64,000 nt of DNA from an uncultured Erysipelotrichaceae bacterium. Lineage in GTDB: Bacteria; Bacillota_I; Bacilli_A; Erysipelotrichales; Erysipelotrichaceae. The stretch spans positions 60,821 to 124,820 of the forward strand of contig CAMCSA010000002.1 of assembly GCA_945877405.1 (NCBI GenBank), in the 5' to 3' direction. This document shows positions 1-8,825 of the stretch, piece after piece. The translations under genes were made by a program, and so were the position numbers. The notes under the pieces were generated by a model. It saw nothing but the letters and a program-made list of their open reading frames with translations. It was not told where the DNA came from and did not search any database. How positions within the stretch are numbered: the first letter of the stretch is position 1; every line of letters begins with the position of its first letter.

Positions 1-23
1 AGACAGCTGCGTCCAAAAAATAA
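1..23 (+). CDS. rplF: Ribosomal protein L6, C-terminal end (partial)
   Basis: Reading from base 3, the frame gives TAASKK and a TAA stop at 21-23, which resembles the usual basic C-terminus of L6. L6 normally lies directly upstream of L18 in the spc operon, and L18 follows after 21 bases. Only the last six codons are inside the window, so the call rests mainly on position. Confidence 0.7.
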
Positions 24-44
24 TGGGAAGGAGAGAGTAAGAAC

Positions 45-401
45 ATGCTGAAATTACAGAATAGAAATGAAGAACGTATTCGTCGTCATAAGCGTGTACG
101 TCGAGTAGTCAGCGGAACTCCCGACTGCCCAAGATTAAATGTGTTCCGTTCCAATGCACACATCTATGCACAGGTCATCGATGATACAAAGGGAACAACA
201 CTGTGTTCCGCAAGCTCCCTCGAACTGAAGCTTGAAAACGGCGGAAACATTGAAGCTGCCAAGAAGGTAGGCGAGGCTGTTGCCAAGAAGTGCCTCGAAG
301 CCGGTATCGAAGCTGTACGCTTTGACCGTGGCGGTTATGTATATCACGGAAGAGTCCAGGCACTGGCTGATGCTGCCAGAGAAGCAGGACTGAAGTTCTA
401 A
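45..401 (+). CDS. rplR: 50S ribosomal protein L18
   Basis: L18 binds 5S rRNA in the central protuberance of the large subunit. The 118-residue product has the usual family length, an arginine- and lysine-rich N-terminus ([10 protein letters not shown], residues 11-20), the core segment [18 protein letters not shown], and the C-terminal [24 protein letters not shown] region split across the last 30 residues. A GGAGAG ribosome binding site precedes the ATG. It sits between rplF and rpsE in standard spc operon order. Confidence 0.97.
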   Translation: MLKLQNRNEERIRRHKRVRRVVSGTPDCPRLNVFRSNAHIYAQVIDDTKGTTLCSASSLELKLENGGNIEAAKKVGEAVAKKCLEAGIEAVRFDRGGYVYHGRVQALADAAREAGLKF

Positions 402-416
402 GGAAGGAGAAGATCA

Positions 417-986
417 ATGCCAACAGAAATGAATAACGCACGTCCGGAAAAGAATTCCGAACGTGGACAGCGTAACGCTCGTAAGCCTTTCAAGAAGCGT
501 GAACCAAAAGAATTCGACAGCGTAGTCGTCTCCATCAACCGTGTATCCAAGACAACTAAGGGTGGACGTACAATGCGTTTCTCTGCTCTGGTTGTTGTAG
601 GTGACCATAAGGGCCGTATCGGATTTGGAATGGGCAAGGCAACAGAAGTTCCAGATGCAATCCGTAAGGCTGAAGAAGCTGCTAACAAGAATGTGTTCAG
701 AGTTAACCTTGTTGAAGGTACAAGAACTGTTCCACATGCAGTAAAGACAACTCATGGTTCAAGTACAGTATTCCTCGCTCCTGCTGCTCCAGGTACTGGA
801 GTCATCGCAGGTGGTGCAGTACGTAACATTCTTGAACTTGCTGGTGTAGCCGATGTTCTTTCCAAGGTAATCGGTTCCCGTACATCCGTAAACGTTGTAT
901 ATGCAACTCTTGCTGCTCTTAAGGAAATGAGAACAGTTGAAGAAATTGCTAAGATCCGCGGCAAGAAGGTTGCCGAAATCAGATAA
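417..986 (+). CDS. rpsE: 30S ribosomal protein S5
   Basis: S5 is a small-subunit protein involved in decoding accuracy. The product shows the double-stranded RNA-binding-like N-terminal domain (around residues 34-100, with [17 protein letters not shown]) and the C-terminal domain ending in [11 protein letters not shown]. At 189 residues it is about 20 longer than the Bacillus protein. The extra part is a charged N-terminal tail rich in Arg, Lys, Asn and Glu. The start follows a GGAAGGAGAAG ribosome binding site. The next gene is rplO, so the usual rpmD (L30) between S5 and L15 is absent: only 14 bases separate the two. Confidence 0.97.
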   Translation: MPTEMNNARPEKNSERGQRNARKPFKKREPKEFDSVVVSINRVSKTTKGGRTMRFSALVVVGDHKGRIGFGMGKATEVPDAIRKAEEAANKNVFRVNLVEGTRTVPHAVKTTHGSSTVFLAPAAPGTGVIAGGAVRNILELAGVADVLSKVIGSRTSVNVVYATLAALKEMRTVEEIAKIRGKKVAEIR

Positions 987-1000
987 GGAGGAGCTCTGTT

Positions 1001-1441
1001 ATGAAACTGAATGAACTGAAAGCGACTGATGGAGCACGCTTCACAAAGAAGAGAATCGGACGTGGCCAGGGCTCCGGCACTGGTAAGACTTCCGGTAAGG
1101 GTCAGAAGGGTCAGAACTCCAGATCCGGCGGCGGTGTAGCGATCGGATTTGAAGGTGGCCAGACACCTTTCTTCAAGAGAATGCCAAAGAGAGGCTTCAC
1201 AAACTATACACGTAAGGAATACGCTATCGTCAACGTTGCAGATCTCAACAGATTTGAAGATGGTGTTACAGTTGACTATGAAGCACTGAAGGCTGCAGGT
1301 CTGCTGAAGAAGCACCTCGATGGCGTAAAGGTTCTTGGTGGCGGTAAGCTGGAAAAGAAACTGACAGTCAAGGCTGAAAAGTTCTCTGCTACTGCTGTTA
1401 AGGCAATCGAAGAAGCAGGCGGAACAGTAGAGGTACTGTAA
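1001..1441 (+). CDS. rplO: 50S ribosomal protein L15
   Basis: L15 is a late-assembly protein of the large subunit. The 146-residue product has the family's glycine- and arginine-rich N-terminal extension ([20 protein letters not shown], residues 19-38) and the C-terminal globular part ending in [15 protein letters not shown]. Length and motif order match the family. An AAGGAGGAG ribosome binding site precedes the start, and secY begins two bases after the stop codon, so the two are probably translationally coupled. Confidence 0.97.
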   Translation: MKLNELKATDGARFTKKRIGRGQGSGTGKTSGKGQKGQNSRSGGGVAIGFEGGQTPFFKRMPKRGFTNYTRKEYAIVNVADLNRFEDGVTVDYEALKAAGLLKKHLDGVKVLGGGKLEKKLTVKAEKFSATAVKAIEEAGGTVEVL

Positions 1442-1443
1442 TC

Positions 1444-2727
1444 ATGATGCACACGTTCGTCAGCTTGTTCAAGAATAAGGATACTCGTAAGAAGATCCTG
1501 TTTACTCTGGCAATGCTGCTGATCTACCGCATCGGATCTGCTATTCCTGTTCCTGGTGTTGATGCCAACGCGCTGGCTTCCCAGATTTCAGACAACTCTA
1601 TCCTGAGCATGATGAATCTTCTCGGTGGTGGTGCTTTGGAAAGACTGAGCCTGTTTGCAATGGGTGTTACACCTTACATTACTGCAAGCATTATCATTCA
1701 GCTGCTGTCTATGGATGTCATCCCTGCTCTTACAGAAATGACAAAGTCCGGACAGGCGGGCAGAATGAAAATGGAAAAGATTACCCGTTACCTTGGAGTT
1801 GTCCTGTCATTTGTACAGGCCTTCTCCCTGGTTTACGGTTTCGATGTACAGTATCAGGTTCTTGAAAACGCCAATCTGTCAGGTTACCTGTATACGGCAA
1901 CAGTCATGACTGCAGGTACAATGTTCCTTGTATGGCTTGGTGACAGAGTTTCCATGCACGGTATCGGTAATGGTCTTTCCGTTATCATCTTTGCAGGCAT
2001 TGTCTCCAACATGCCATCTACATTCGTACAGGTGTTCAATGTACTGGCAGGCGGAACGACACAGGGTGAAATGTTCAATGGTATTCTGCAGTTTGCTCTG
2101 TTCTGTCTGATGTATCTTGCGATCATCATCTTCGTTATTGTCATGGAGACTGCTGTCCGTAAGATTCCGATTCAGTACACAAATGGAACAACTGTAAGAA
2201 ATGGTGCGGATATCACATTCCTGCCGTTGAAAATCAACAGTGCATCTGTGATTCCGGTCATTTTTGCCCAGTCTATCATGACTGCGCCACAGATCATCAT
2301 CAGCTTCTTCAATACGGATCTTTACAACAAATTAAGTAATTTCCTGTCATTGAGCAAGCCGATGGGACTTACAATCTATGCAGTTCTGACAATTCTGTTC
2401 ACATTCTTCTATACGGATCTTCAGGTTGATCCTGAACGTATTGCGGAAAACCTTGGTAAGAGTGGAGCTTATATTCCTGGTATTCGTCCAGGCAATGAAA
2501 CAAAGACATATCTCAAAAAGGTTCTCAACAGAATTACAGTACTGGGTGCTGCAGGCCTGACATTTGTAGCAGTTATTCCGTATCTGCTGCCAATGGTAAC
2601 TTCACTTCCTAACAGCATTTCCATCGGTGGTACCGGTATTATTATCGTTGTCGGTGTCGCAATGGAAACAATGAACCAGCTGAAAGGACAATTAACACAA
2701 AAACAGTATCACGGATTCCTGAATTGA
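1444..2727 (+). CDS. secY: Protein translocase subunit SecY
   Basis: SecY forms the protein-conducting channel of the Sec translocon in the cytoplasmic membrane. The 427-residue product has the family length and about ten hydrophobic segments. Recognisable motifs are IPVPGVD near the first helix, LGGGALERLSLFAMGVTPYI around the second, and the cytoplasmic loop PERIAENLGKSGAYIPGIRPG (residues about 337-357). Two ATG codons stand side by side at 1444 and 1447 with only a weak GAGGT upstream, which suggests coupling to rplO. Just past the stop lies a TATAAT-containing partial palindrome (2723-2740). Confidence 0.97.
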   Translation: MMHTFVSLFKNKDTRKKILFTLAMLLIYRIGSAIPVPGVDANALASQISDNSILSMMNLLGGGALERLSLFAMGVTPYITASIIIQLLSMDVIPALTEMTKSGQAGRMKMEKITRYLGVVLSFVQAFSLVYGFDVQYQVLENANLSGYLYTATVMTAGTMFLVWLGDRVSMHGIGNGLSVIIFAGIVSNMPSTFVQVFNVLAGGTTQGEMFNGILQFALFCLMYLAIIIFVIVMETAVRKIPIQYTNGTTVRNGADITFLPLKINSASVIPVIFAQSIMTAPQIIISFFNTDLYNKLSNFLSLSKPMGLTIYAVLTILFTFFYTDLQVDPERIAENLGKSGAYIPGIRPGNETKTYLKKVLNRITVLGAAGLTFVAVIPYLLPMVTSLPNSISIGGTGIIIVVGVAMETMNQLKGQLTQKQYHGFLN

Positions 2728-2756
2728 TATTATAATCAATTTAAAGGAGATACATT

Positions 2757-3407
2757 ATGAACATTCTTATTATGGGTCCTGCGGGTGCAGGCAAGGGCAC
2801 AATGTCCGAAAGCATCCTCAGACAGTATGACATTCCTCATATTTCTACAGGCGATATGCTCAGAGAAAATGTCAGGAATCATACGAAGCTTGGCGAAGAG
2901 GCAAAATCCTACATGGATGCGGGTAAGCTCGTACCGGATGATGTCATCAACGCTATGGTAGAAGACAGACTGAAACAACCTGATTGTGAGAAAGGATATC
3001 TGCTCGATGGCTTCCCTCGTACACTTGTACAGGCCCAGGCTTTCGAAAAGATTGAAGAATCTACAGGAAAGCATGTTCAGTGTGTTCTGGCACTGGAAGT
3101 AGAATTTGATGCACTGTGTGAAAGAATCACAGGACGCAGAGTCTGCCCTAAGTGTGGCGCAATCTATCATACAGCCACAAAACCATCCAAGGTCGAAGGT
3201 GTCTGTGATGCCTGCGGTGGCCCACTGCAGCAGCGCAAGGATGACACAGTCGAACAGCTGAAAGTCAGAATGGATGAGTATGAAAAGAGTACAAAGCCTG
3301 TCATTGACTTCTATGAAGCAAGAGGTGTGGTAACACACATTGATGCTTCCAAGTCCCGTGACCTTGTATTCGCTCAGGTTCAGGAAACCCTTGAGAAAAT
3401 CAGATAA
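2757..3407 (+). CDS. adk: Adenylate kinase with zinc-binding LID
   Basis: The enzyme interconverts ATP plus AMP with two ADP. The P-loop is GPAGAGKGT (residues 7-15), the AMP-binding region includes STGDMLR (30-36) and the DGFPRT motif is at 84-89. The LID carries four cysteines (C130, C133, C150, C153) in the CPxC...CxxC pattern that binds structural zinc in Gram-positive adenylate kinases. Length is 216 residues, as usual. AAAGGAGA precedes the start. In most Bacillota map and infA follow adk; here neither does, and a hairpin follows instead. Confidence 0.97.
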   Translation: MNILIMGPAGAGKGTMSESILRQYDIPHISTGDMLRENVRNHTKLGEEAKSYMDAGKLVPDDVINAMVEDRLKQPDCEKGYLLDGFPRTLVQAQAFEKIEESTGKHVQCVLALEVEFDALCERITGRRVCPKCGAIYHTATKPSKVEGVCDACGGPLQQRKDDTVEQLKVRMDEYEKSTKPVIDFYEARGVVTHIDASKSRDLVFAQVQETLEKIR

Positions 3408-3414
3408 GCAGTGA

Positions 3415-3439
3415 CTGAAGGGAGAAATTCTCCCTTCAG
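3415..3439 (+). terminator. Perfect hairpin downstream of adk
   Basis: CTGAAGGGAGAA and TTCTCCCTTCAG form a perfect 12-base inverted repeat around a single central base just after the adk stop. The run after it is AT-rich but not a clean T tract, so it may be a weak terminator or an RNA processing/stability hairpin. A second small hairpin (CGAATGT / ACATTCG, 3488-3505) follows before the rpmJ promoter. Confidence 0.5.
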
Positions 3440-3570
3440 GATCTCTTATATTTAAAAAGGAAACACGTCTACGTTTCTTGTAAAATCCGAATGTATTGAC
3501 ATTCGCATTTTAAGAGGTAAAGTCTCCTTTTACTCCTGAACATATTATTAATACGTAGGCAAAATTTTTA

Positions 3571-3599
3571 AAGACAGATCATATTATTTCTGTTATAAT
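3571..3599 (+). promoter_or_regulatory. Promoter of the rpmJ-rplQ operon
   Basis: A perfect TATAAT at 3594-3599 is preceded by TGT, giving an extended -10 (TGnTATAAT). AAGACA at 3571-3576 is a four-of-six match to the -35 box with exactly 17 bases between. Transcription would start near 3606, about 23 bases before rpmJ. It splits the usual continuous spc-alpha transcription into two units. Confidence 0.75.
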
Positions 3600-3628
3600 A
3601 GCATATTGTCCGAGGAGGCAAATAGAAA

Positions 3629-3742
3629 ATGAAAGTTAGACCATCTGTAAAACCGATTTGTGATAAGTGCAGAGTCATCAAGCGCAATGGCGTTGTAATG
3701 GTAATCTGCGAAAACCCTAAGCATAAGCAGAGACAGGGTTAA
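3629..3742 (+). CDS. rpmJ: 50S ribosomal protein L36
   Basis: A 37-residue protein beginning [14 protein letters not shown] and ending PKHKQRQG, the full normal length of L36. The zinc ligands are visible: C11, C14, C27 and H32. This is the zinc-containing (C+) form. The ribosome binding site is GAGGAGG at 3612-3618. In most relatives infA stands directly upstream; here only a promoter does. rpsM follows after 28 bases. Confidence 0.97.
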   Translation: MKVRPSVKPICDKCRVIKRNGVVMVICENPKHKQRQG

Positions 3743-3770
3743 TTTAAGGAAAGGATAAGGAGAATAAACT

Positions 3771-4136
3771 ATGCCACGTTTTGCCGGTGTCGATATTCCT
3801 CGTAATAAAGTAATTGGAGTATCTTTGACATATATTTATGGTATTGGCCCTACAACAGCCAAGAAGATTCTTGCTGCAGCAGGTGTTGATCCGGAAACAA
3901 GAACAAACGACCTGACGGATGAACAGGAAACAGCAATCCGTAACCAGATCGATTCCATCAAGACTGAAGGTGACCTTCGTCGTGAAACAGCGCTGAATAT
4001 CAAGCGTCTGATGGAAATCGGCTGCTACCGCGGTATGCGTCATAGAAGAGGACTGCCTGTTCGTGGACAGCGTACAAAGACAAACGCTCGTACAAGAAAA
4101 GGACCACGTCGTACAGTCGCTAACAAGAAGAAGTAA
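3771..4136 (+). CDS. rpsM: 30S ribosomal protein S13
   Basis: S13 sits in the head of the small subunit and contacts the P-site tRNA and the large subunit. The 121-residue product has the helix-two-turn-helix region near the N-terminus ([18 protein letters not shown]), the [20 protein letters not shown] block (residues 84-103) and the basic tail ending in RRTVANKKK. Length and motifs match the family. The start follows GGATAAGGAG. Confidence 0.97.
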   Translation: MPRFAGVDIPRNKVIGVSLTYIYGIGPTTAKKILAAAGVDPETRTNDLTDEQETAIRNQIDSIKTEGDLRRETALNIKRLMEIGCYRGMRHRRGLPVRGQRTKTNARTRKGPRRTVANKKK

Positions 4137-4148
4137 GGAGGAACACTC

Positions 4149-4550
4149 ATGGCAGGTAATAACAAGAAAAAGGCCGTTGTTCGTAAGAAGAAGGTCAAGA
4201 GAAACGTCGCCAAGGGCGTCGCTCATATCCATTCAACATTCAATAACACAATCGTTACTATTTCTGATGAAGCAGGTAACGTTATTTCCTGGAGCTCTGC
4301 AGGTGCTTTAGGTTACAAGGGCTCCCGTAAGTCCACACCATACGTTGCTCAGCTTTGTGCTGAAGCAGCAGCTAAGGCAGCAGTTCAGCAGGGTCTGAAG
4401 TCTGTTGAAGTAAACGTTAAGGGACCTGGTGCAGGTCGTGAATCTGCTGTACGTTCTCTGCAGGTTGCAGGACTTGAAATTACAGCAATCAATGATGTAA
4501 CACCAATTCCTCATAACGGATGCCGTCCACCTAAGAAACCACGTGGATAA
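4149..4550 (+). CDS. rpsK: 30S ribosomal protein S11
   Basis: S11 lies in the platform of the small subunit and helps hold the Shine-Dalgarno helix. The 133-residue product shows [16 protein letters not shown] (about residues 26-41), the [15 protein letters not shown] block and the conserved C-terminal [17 protein letters not shown]. It starts 12 bases after rpsM behind AAGGAGGA. rpoA follows. Confidence 0.97.
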   Translation: MAGNNKKKAVVRKKKVKRNVAKGVAHIHSTFNNTIVTISDEAGNVISWSSAGALGYKGSRKSTPYVAQLCAEAAAKAAVQQGLKSVEVNVKGPGAGRESAVRSLQVAGLEITAINDVTPIPHNGCRPPKKPRG

Positions 4551-4573
4551 TCAAACAAGAACAGGAGGATTGT

Positions 4574-5533
4574 ATGCAGAAATTTGAACGCGCCGATTTT
4601 GAAGTAGCAGAATATGTAGATTCTGAAAACTACGGTAAATTTGTCCTGTCTCCATTGGAGAGAGGTTTTGGTACAACAATCGGGAATGCGCTCCGCAGGG
4701 TCCTGCTTTCCTCCCTTCCTGGAGCTGCCGTTTTCTCGATCAAGGTAGATGGTGTTTACCATGAATTTACAACGATCTCTGGTGTAAGAGAAGACGTTTC
4801 CATGATCATCTTGAATCTCAAGAAACTGGTCATGAAGATCGAAGACGACGAAGTCTATGATCTGCAGATCTCCGCTAAGGGACCATGCACGATCACAGCT
4901 GGAGATATTATCTGTCCAGCACAGGTTGAGATTCTGAATAAGGATCTGGAAATTGCACATCTTGAAAAGGATGTCAGCCTTGAAATGGAACTGAAGGCCA
5001 AGAATGGTCGTGGTTACATTTCAGCCGATATCAACAAGCGTATGAATCAGGGTAATTCTCAGGGAATTGGAACGGTTTATACAGACTCCATCTTCACACC
5101 AATCACGAAGGTTGCCTACAATGTTGAACCAACACGTGTAGGAGAAAACGTCAAGTATGATTCCTGTGTCATGGAAATCTGGACTGATGGTTCCATCAAT
5201 CCGCAGAAGGCTCTTGCTCTTGCAGCTAAGATTCTGATTGACCATCTTGATATTGTTGCCAACATCAACGATGACGTGATGAATATGGAAAATGTCATGA
5301 AGCAGGGCAATACAGAATCTACAAATAAGGGTACTCAGATGATGATTGAAGATCTTGATCTGTCCGTACGCTCTTATAACTGCCTGAAGCGCGCTGGTAT
5401 CGCAACAGTTGAAGAACTGACACAGAAGACTGAGGAAGAAATGATGAGAGTCAGAAACCTCGGTAAGAAATCTCTGAAAGAGGTTAAGGATAAGCTGATC
5501 GACCTTGGTCTTGGCTTCAAATCCTTTGAATAA
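4574..5533 (+). CDS. rpoA: DNA-directed RNA polymerase alpha subunit
   Basis: The alpha subunit dimerises to scaffold RNA polymerase; its C-terminal domain contacts UP elements and activators. The N-terminal domain has [20 protein letters not shown] (residues 18-37), the dimer motif. After a linker near residue 235-255, the C-terminal domain shows [16 protein letters not shown] and [16 protein letters not shown] with its helix-hairpin-helix. Length (319) is typical. An AACAGGAGGAT ribosome binding site precedes the ATG. rplQ follows as usual. Confidence 0.98.
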   Translation: MQKFERADFEVAEYVDSENYGKFVLSPLERGFGTTIGNALRRVLLSSLPGAAVFSIKVDGVYHEFTTISGVREDVSMIILNLKKLVMKIEDDEVYDLQISAKGPCTITAGDIICPAQVEILNKDLEIAHLEKDVSLEMELKAKNGRGYISADINKRMNQGNSQGIGTVYTDSIFTPITKVAYNVEPTRVGENVKYDSCVMEIWTDGSINPQKALALAAKILIDHLDIVANINDDVMNMENVMKQGNTESTNKGTQMMIEDLDLSVRSYNCLKRAGIATVEELTQKTEEEMMRVRNLGKKSLKEVKDKLIDLGLGFKSFE

Positions 5534-5547
5534 CTGGAGGAACGTAT

Positions 5548-5910
5548 ATGTGGAATCGTAAGTTTGGTAGAAACGCTGATCATCGTAAGGCTATGTTAAG
5601 AAATCTCGCTACTTCTGTCATTATGTATGGCAAGGTTGAGACAACTTATGCAAAGGCTATGGATATGCGTTCTGTAGTAGATGAATTAATCACTCTCGGT
5701 AAAAGAGGTGATCTGTCCGCTCGTCGTCAGGCAGCTGCATTCATTCGTAATGTAGTAGCTGATGAAAAGACACAGCAGACAGTACTGCAGAAGCTGTTCT
5801 CCGATGTAGCTCCAAAGTATGCAGATCGTAACGGCGGATACACAAGAGTTGTTAAGACTGGTGTCCGTAAGGGTGATGCTGCTTCGATGGCTTACATCGA
5901 ACTGGTATAA
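5548..5910 (+). CDS. rplQ: 50S ribosomal protein L17
   Basis: L17 lies near the polypeptide exit tunnel. The 120-residue product has the N-terminal [20 protein letters not shown] block and the C-terminal [20 protein letters not shown] typical of bacterial L17. It begins 14 bases after rpoA behind CTGGAGGAA and closes the ribosomal block, which ends in a hairpin with a T run. Confidence 0.97.
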   Translation: MWNRKFGRNADHRKAMLRNLATSVIMYGKVETTYAKAMDMRSVVDELITLGKRGDLSARRQAAAFIRNVVADEKTQQTVLQKLFSDVAPKYADRNGGYTRVVKTGVRKGDAASMAYIELV

Positions 5911-5930
5911 TCAGTAGAAAGCAAATGAAA

Positions 5931-5959
5931 GACACGGTTGAAAAAATCGTGCCTTTTTT
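5931..5959 (+). terminator. Intrinsic terminator after rplQ
   Basis: CACGGTT (5933-5939) pairs with AATCGTG (5945-5951), with one G-U pair, and is followed by CCTTTTTT. The A run on its left side means it may also end the convergent RpiR transcript from the other side. Confidence 0.75.
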
Positions 5960-5977
5960 GTATTTCCGGGGAAATTC

Positions 5978-6802
5978 CTAGTCAATATTTTTCTGTGAAA
6001 ACTCTCTGTAGTTCAGAACATACATCCTGGAATACAGAATGTTCAGAAAGTAGTCCATACAGGCTTGAGAGAAGAATGTTGATATTCGATGGTATTTCTG
6101 TTCTTTTGCAGGAATTACAAGTACGACATCGCTTACCCTTGCTAAAGGAGATGATCCATTTCCGGTGATGGAAACAATTTTTACACCATTCCGCTTCAGG
6201 ATTTTAGCTGTTGTGAGTGTTGGAGTGGTTGAACCGGAATAACTCAGTATCAGAGCAGCATCAACACTGTCGAGTGTATCTGCCTGATGATTCTGTTCAC
6301 CATATACAGGTGTTGCGAGAAAATGAATACCAAGGCGCATCATACGAGTCTGAAAAGCAAGTCCTGCAAGATAGGCATCTCCAATTCCAAATAACGCTTT
6401 ATGACGTGCATTCATAAGCAGATCTGCCGCTTTATTCATGTCAGCAATATTCAGCATTCTACGTGCTTCGTTGAGTGACTGATCAGTGATTTTCTTCAAA
6501 CTGTTGGCAATTTCCATTGTTGAACTGTCTGGATGAAAAGGGAAACTAGGATCCAAAAGATCGTTATCGTTTTCGGTTGTTTCAATTTCTCTTGCTAACG
6601 ATATTTTCAGCTGCTTATAACCGGAGAGCCCGATTCTCTGACATAAGCGCATGACTGCTGTAGAAGATGTATATGTTTTCTGTGCAAGTTGCTGGATGGA
6701 CATCTCGACTACTTCATCTTTATGGCTGAGTATGTAGCCAGCAATTGTCATATCTGTTGTGGAAAAGTTCACCTTTTCTTTCAGTTGATTCACTATGTTC
6801 AT
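5978..6802 (-). CDS. MurR/RpiR family transcriptional regulator
   Basis: The product has an N-terminal RpiR-type helix-turn-helix (about residues 1-77; STTDMTIAGYILSH, SIQQLAQKTYTSSTAVMRLC) and a SIS sugar-phosphate-binding domain (GIGDAYLAG near 133 and LSYSGSTTPT near 185). Such proteins sense phosphosugars. It is divergent from a GH4 phospho-glycosidase, its likely target. I place the start at 6802: an ATG further upstream at 6925 would add 41 residues outside the family fold. No ribosome binding site is seen, and an extended -10 (TGTTACAAT) ends seven bases before the A of this ATG, so the message may be leaderless. Confidence 0.85.
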   Translation of the reverse strand: MNIVNQLKEKVNFSTTDMTIAGYILSHKDEVVEMSIQQLAQKTYTSSTAVMRLCQRIGLSGYKQLKISLAREIETTENDNDLLDPSFPFHPDSSTMEIANSLKKITDQSLNEARRMLNIADMNKAADLLMNARHKALFGIGDAYLAGLAFQTRMMRLGIHFLATPVYGEQNHQADTLDSVDAALILSYSGSTTPTLTTAKILKRNGVKIVSITGNGSSPLARVSDVVLVIPAKEQKYHRISTFFSQACMDYFLNILYSRMYVLNYREFSQKNID

Positions 6803-6808
6803 ACATCT

Positions 6809-6817
6809 ATTGTAACA
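6809..6817 (-). promoter_or_regulatory. Extended -10 of the RpiR gene
   Basis: On the minus strand TGTTACAAT (TGn plus TACAAT) is followed by six bases and then the ATG at 6802. The expected start site falls on the first base of the start codon. No clear -35 box is present. Confidence 0.45.
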
Positions 6818-6820
6818 GAA

Positions 6821-6858
6821 TTCCGGAAATACAGAAGAAAAGCATAGAATTTCCGGAA
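6821..6858. promoter_or_regulatory. Paired TTCCGGAA palindromes, candidate RpiR operators
   Basis: Two identical eight-base palindromes TTCCGGAA lie at 6821-6828 and 6851-6858, 30 bases (about three helical turns) apart, each within a longer similar context (GAATTCCGGAAATA and GAATTTCCGGAATAT). They stand in the divergent control region, just upstream of the RpiR -10. This is the layout expected for an autoregulated operator serving both genes. Confidence 0.5.
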
Positions 6859-6939
6859 TATTGTTCCACCTTTCAGGAAAGTCATTCCTTTTATCTTTAA
6901 GTTCATGTATTGTAAGAATGCTCAAAGGAGAAAGAAAAA

Positions 6940-8337
6940 ATGACAGAAAACAAAGGCGTAAAGATCGTTACGATTGGTGGTGGCTCCAGCTACACACCAG
7001 AACTCATGCAGGGTTTCATCAAGAGATATGAAACACTTCCGATTCGTGAAATCTGGCTCGTAGACATTCCGGAAGGAGAAGAAAAGCTGAACATCGTCGG
7101 TGCTCTGGCACAGAGAATGTGGGATGCTTCTCCATATGATGTTAAGGTTCACCTGACACTGGATCGTCGCGAAGCTCTGAAGGATGCAGATTTCGTTACA
7201 ACACAGTTCCGTGTAGGTCTGCTGAATGCACGTATCAAGGATGAAAGAATCCCATTAAGTCATGGCCAGCTTGGTCAGGAAACAAACGGTGCTGGTGGTA
7301 TGTTCAAGCTGCTGAGAACTGCTCCAGTCATCAAGGCAATTGTTGAAGATATGAAGGAACTGTGCCCAAATGCATGGCTCATCAACTTCACAAACCCATC
7401 TGGTATGATCACTGAAACAGTTATCAGACAGTGCGGATGGAAGAGATGCATTGGCCTGTGCAACGTTCCGGTTAACATCATGCTCCAGGAACCTGAAATG
7501 CTCGGCAAGAAGCCGGAAGATCTGACATATGAATTCGGCGGTCTGAATCATTTCCATTTCCACCGTGTATTCGATGGTAAGACAGGTGAAAACCTGACTC
7601 ATGAAGTTGCACGTAAGATGATGGAAGACGACAAGTCCAACATGCAGAACATCGCAAATGAAAAGTTCCTGCTCGATCAGCTGCTCTCCATGGATTGTCT
7701 GCCATGTGGATACCACAGATACTACTATCTGACAGATGAAATGATGAAGAAGGAACTTGAAGAATTCGGCAAGCATGAAACACGTGCTGAAAGTGTAAAG
7801 GCTGTTGAAGCTGAACTGTTCGAACTCTACAAGGACCCTAACCTCCATGAAATGCCTGAACTGCTGAAGAAGCGTGGTGGTAAGTACTACAGTGATGCAG
7901 CCTGCGAAACAATCAACTCCATCTACAACAATGCAGGTACAGTCATGGTAGTATCTACTGAAAACAGGGGCGCATTACCGGATCTGCCAGCTGATGCAAT
8001 CGTAGAAGTTTCTGCAAGAATCACACGTCATGGTGCTGAACCGATTGCATTCGGTCATATGGAACCAGCTGTTCGTGGTATGGTTCAGATCATGAAGGCT
8101 ATGGAAGAAACAATCATCGAAGCTGCTCTGACAGGTAACTATAATAAGGCTTTGGAAGCATTCCAGATCAACCCTCTTGTCAGACATGGCAAGTGTGCTC
8201 AGGATCTGCTGGATGAAATGCTGGTAGCTCATAAGAAGTATCTGCCTGCATTTGCTGAAAAGATTGCTGAACTGGAAGCACGTGGTGTTACTGTTCAGGA
8301 TGAAACAGCAAGAAAGCTCTGTGAAGCAGGTCTTTAA
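6940..8337 (+). CDS. GH4 family 6-phospho-glycosidase (probably 6-phospho-beta-glucosidase)
   Basis: GH4 enzymes cleave phosphorylated disaccharides by an NAD-dependent redox mechanism with a divalent metal. Visible features are the nucleotide-binding GGGSSYTPEL (13-22), TNPSG (151-155), and the metal ligands C174 in CNVPV and H204 in GLNHFHF. Length is 465, typical for the LicH/CelF branch. The ribosome binding site is AAAGGAGAAAG. It is divergent from the RpiR regulator, which probably controls it. No PTS transporter lies nearby, so the phosphorylated substrate must come from elsewhere. The exact substrate is not decided by sequence alone. Confidence 0.9.
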   Translation: MTENKGVKIVTIGGGSSYTPELMQGFIKRYETLPIREIWLVDIPEGEEKLNIVGALAQRMWDASPYDVKVHLTLDRREALKDADFVTTQFRVGLLNARIKDERIPLSHGQLGQETNGAGGMFKLLRTAPVIKAIVEDMKELCPNAWLINFTNPSGMITETVIRQCGWKRCIGLCNVPVNIMLQEPEMLGKKPEDLTYEFGGLNHFHFHRVFDGKTGENLTHEVARKMMEDDKSNMQNIANEKFLLDQLLSMDCLPCGYHRYYYLTDEMMKKELEEFGKHETRAESVKAVEAELFELYKDPNLHEMPELLKKRGGKYYSDAACETINSIYNNAGTVMVVSTENRGALPDLPADAIVEVSARITRHGAEPIAFGHMEPAVRGMVQIMKAMEETIIEAALTGNYNKALEAFQINPLVRHGKCAQDLLDEMLVAHKKYLPAFAEKIAELEARGVTVQDETARKLCEAGL

Positions 8338-8351
8338 TCTGATTGATGAAA

Positions 8352-8383
8352 AGCGTAGTGTAACTGGTACACTATGCTTTTTT
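8352..8383 (+). terminator. Intrinsic terminator after the GH4 gene
   Basis: AGCGTAGTGTA (8352-8362) and TACACTATGCT (8368-8378) form an 11-base stem with one G-U pair around ACTGG, followed by a T run to 8383. Confidence 0.9.
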
Positions 8384-8412
8384 AGTCATATTTTGCACGT
8401 ATTTTCTCACGA

Positions 8413-8823
8413 TTAGAACAGACTGCATAAACATATAGAAACTGTCTGTCTTCTATGGCAGAAGGAATCATGTTCCCGATTTTTTGCACAATTGGGGATC
8501 ACGGATGATAACGAGCACAACAGTTGCCTCATTCTTGGAAATTTGTTCCCGATTCCTTCAAGAATATGAATTTGGATGTTTCGGAAGGCTTCGTACACGG
8601 TCAGATCCAACGGGTAATTGTCATACCGCATCTCTGCCAGCTGCATGAGTTCCTGGTTTTGAATCGGTCTAATCTCTATAAGATGAAAAGTGTTCGGTGT
8701 GTTACCATACAAAAGGATACAGTATAACGTTCCTTCATAAAAGATACTTCGTAAACGGTATAGACGTACTGTAAATGGACAGCAGGAGTGTAAGAAAACA
8801 CTTCTGTTTTCATTTTGTTGCAC
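8413..8823 (-). pseudogene. Unrecognised ORF, possibly a decayed gene
   Basis: The 581-base gap between the GH4 gene and gdhA holds one open frame on the minus strand. Its middle part (YEGTLYCILLYGNTPNTF through VYEAFRNIQIHILEGIG) has protein-like composition. The last 40 residues are cysteine-, arginine- and serine-rich and look out of frame, while another frame there reads NEATVVLVIIRDP. No ribosome binding site or promoter was found, and I do not recognise the family. It may be a real small gene, a frameshifted remnant, or chance. Confidence 0.3.
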
Positions 8824-8825
8824 GT

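Noticed and set aside
752..1315. Minus-strand frame opposite rpsE-rplO
   Set aside because: Shadow of two certain ribosomal protein genes; no start signals.
2723..2740. TATAAT and ATTGAT...ATCAAT palindrome just after secY as a promoter or operator for adk
   Set aside because: No -35 box at a suitable distance, and adk is normally co-transcribed with secY; the signal is short and AT-rich.
6803..6925. Longer N-terminus of the RpiR regulator
   Set aside because: The extra 41 residues precede the normal start of the helix-turn-helix and run through the -10 element and operator palindromes.
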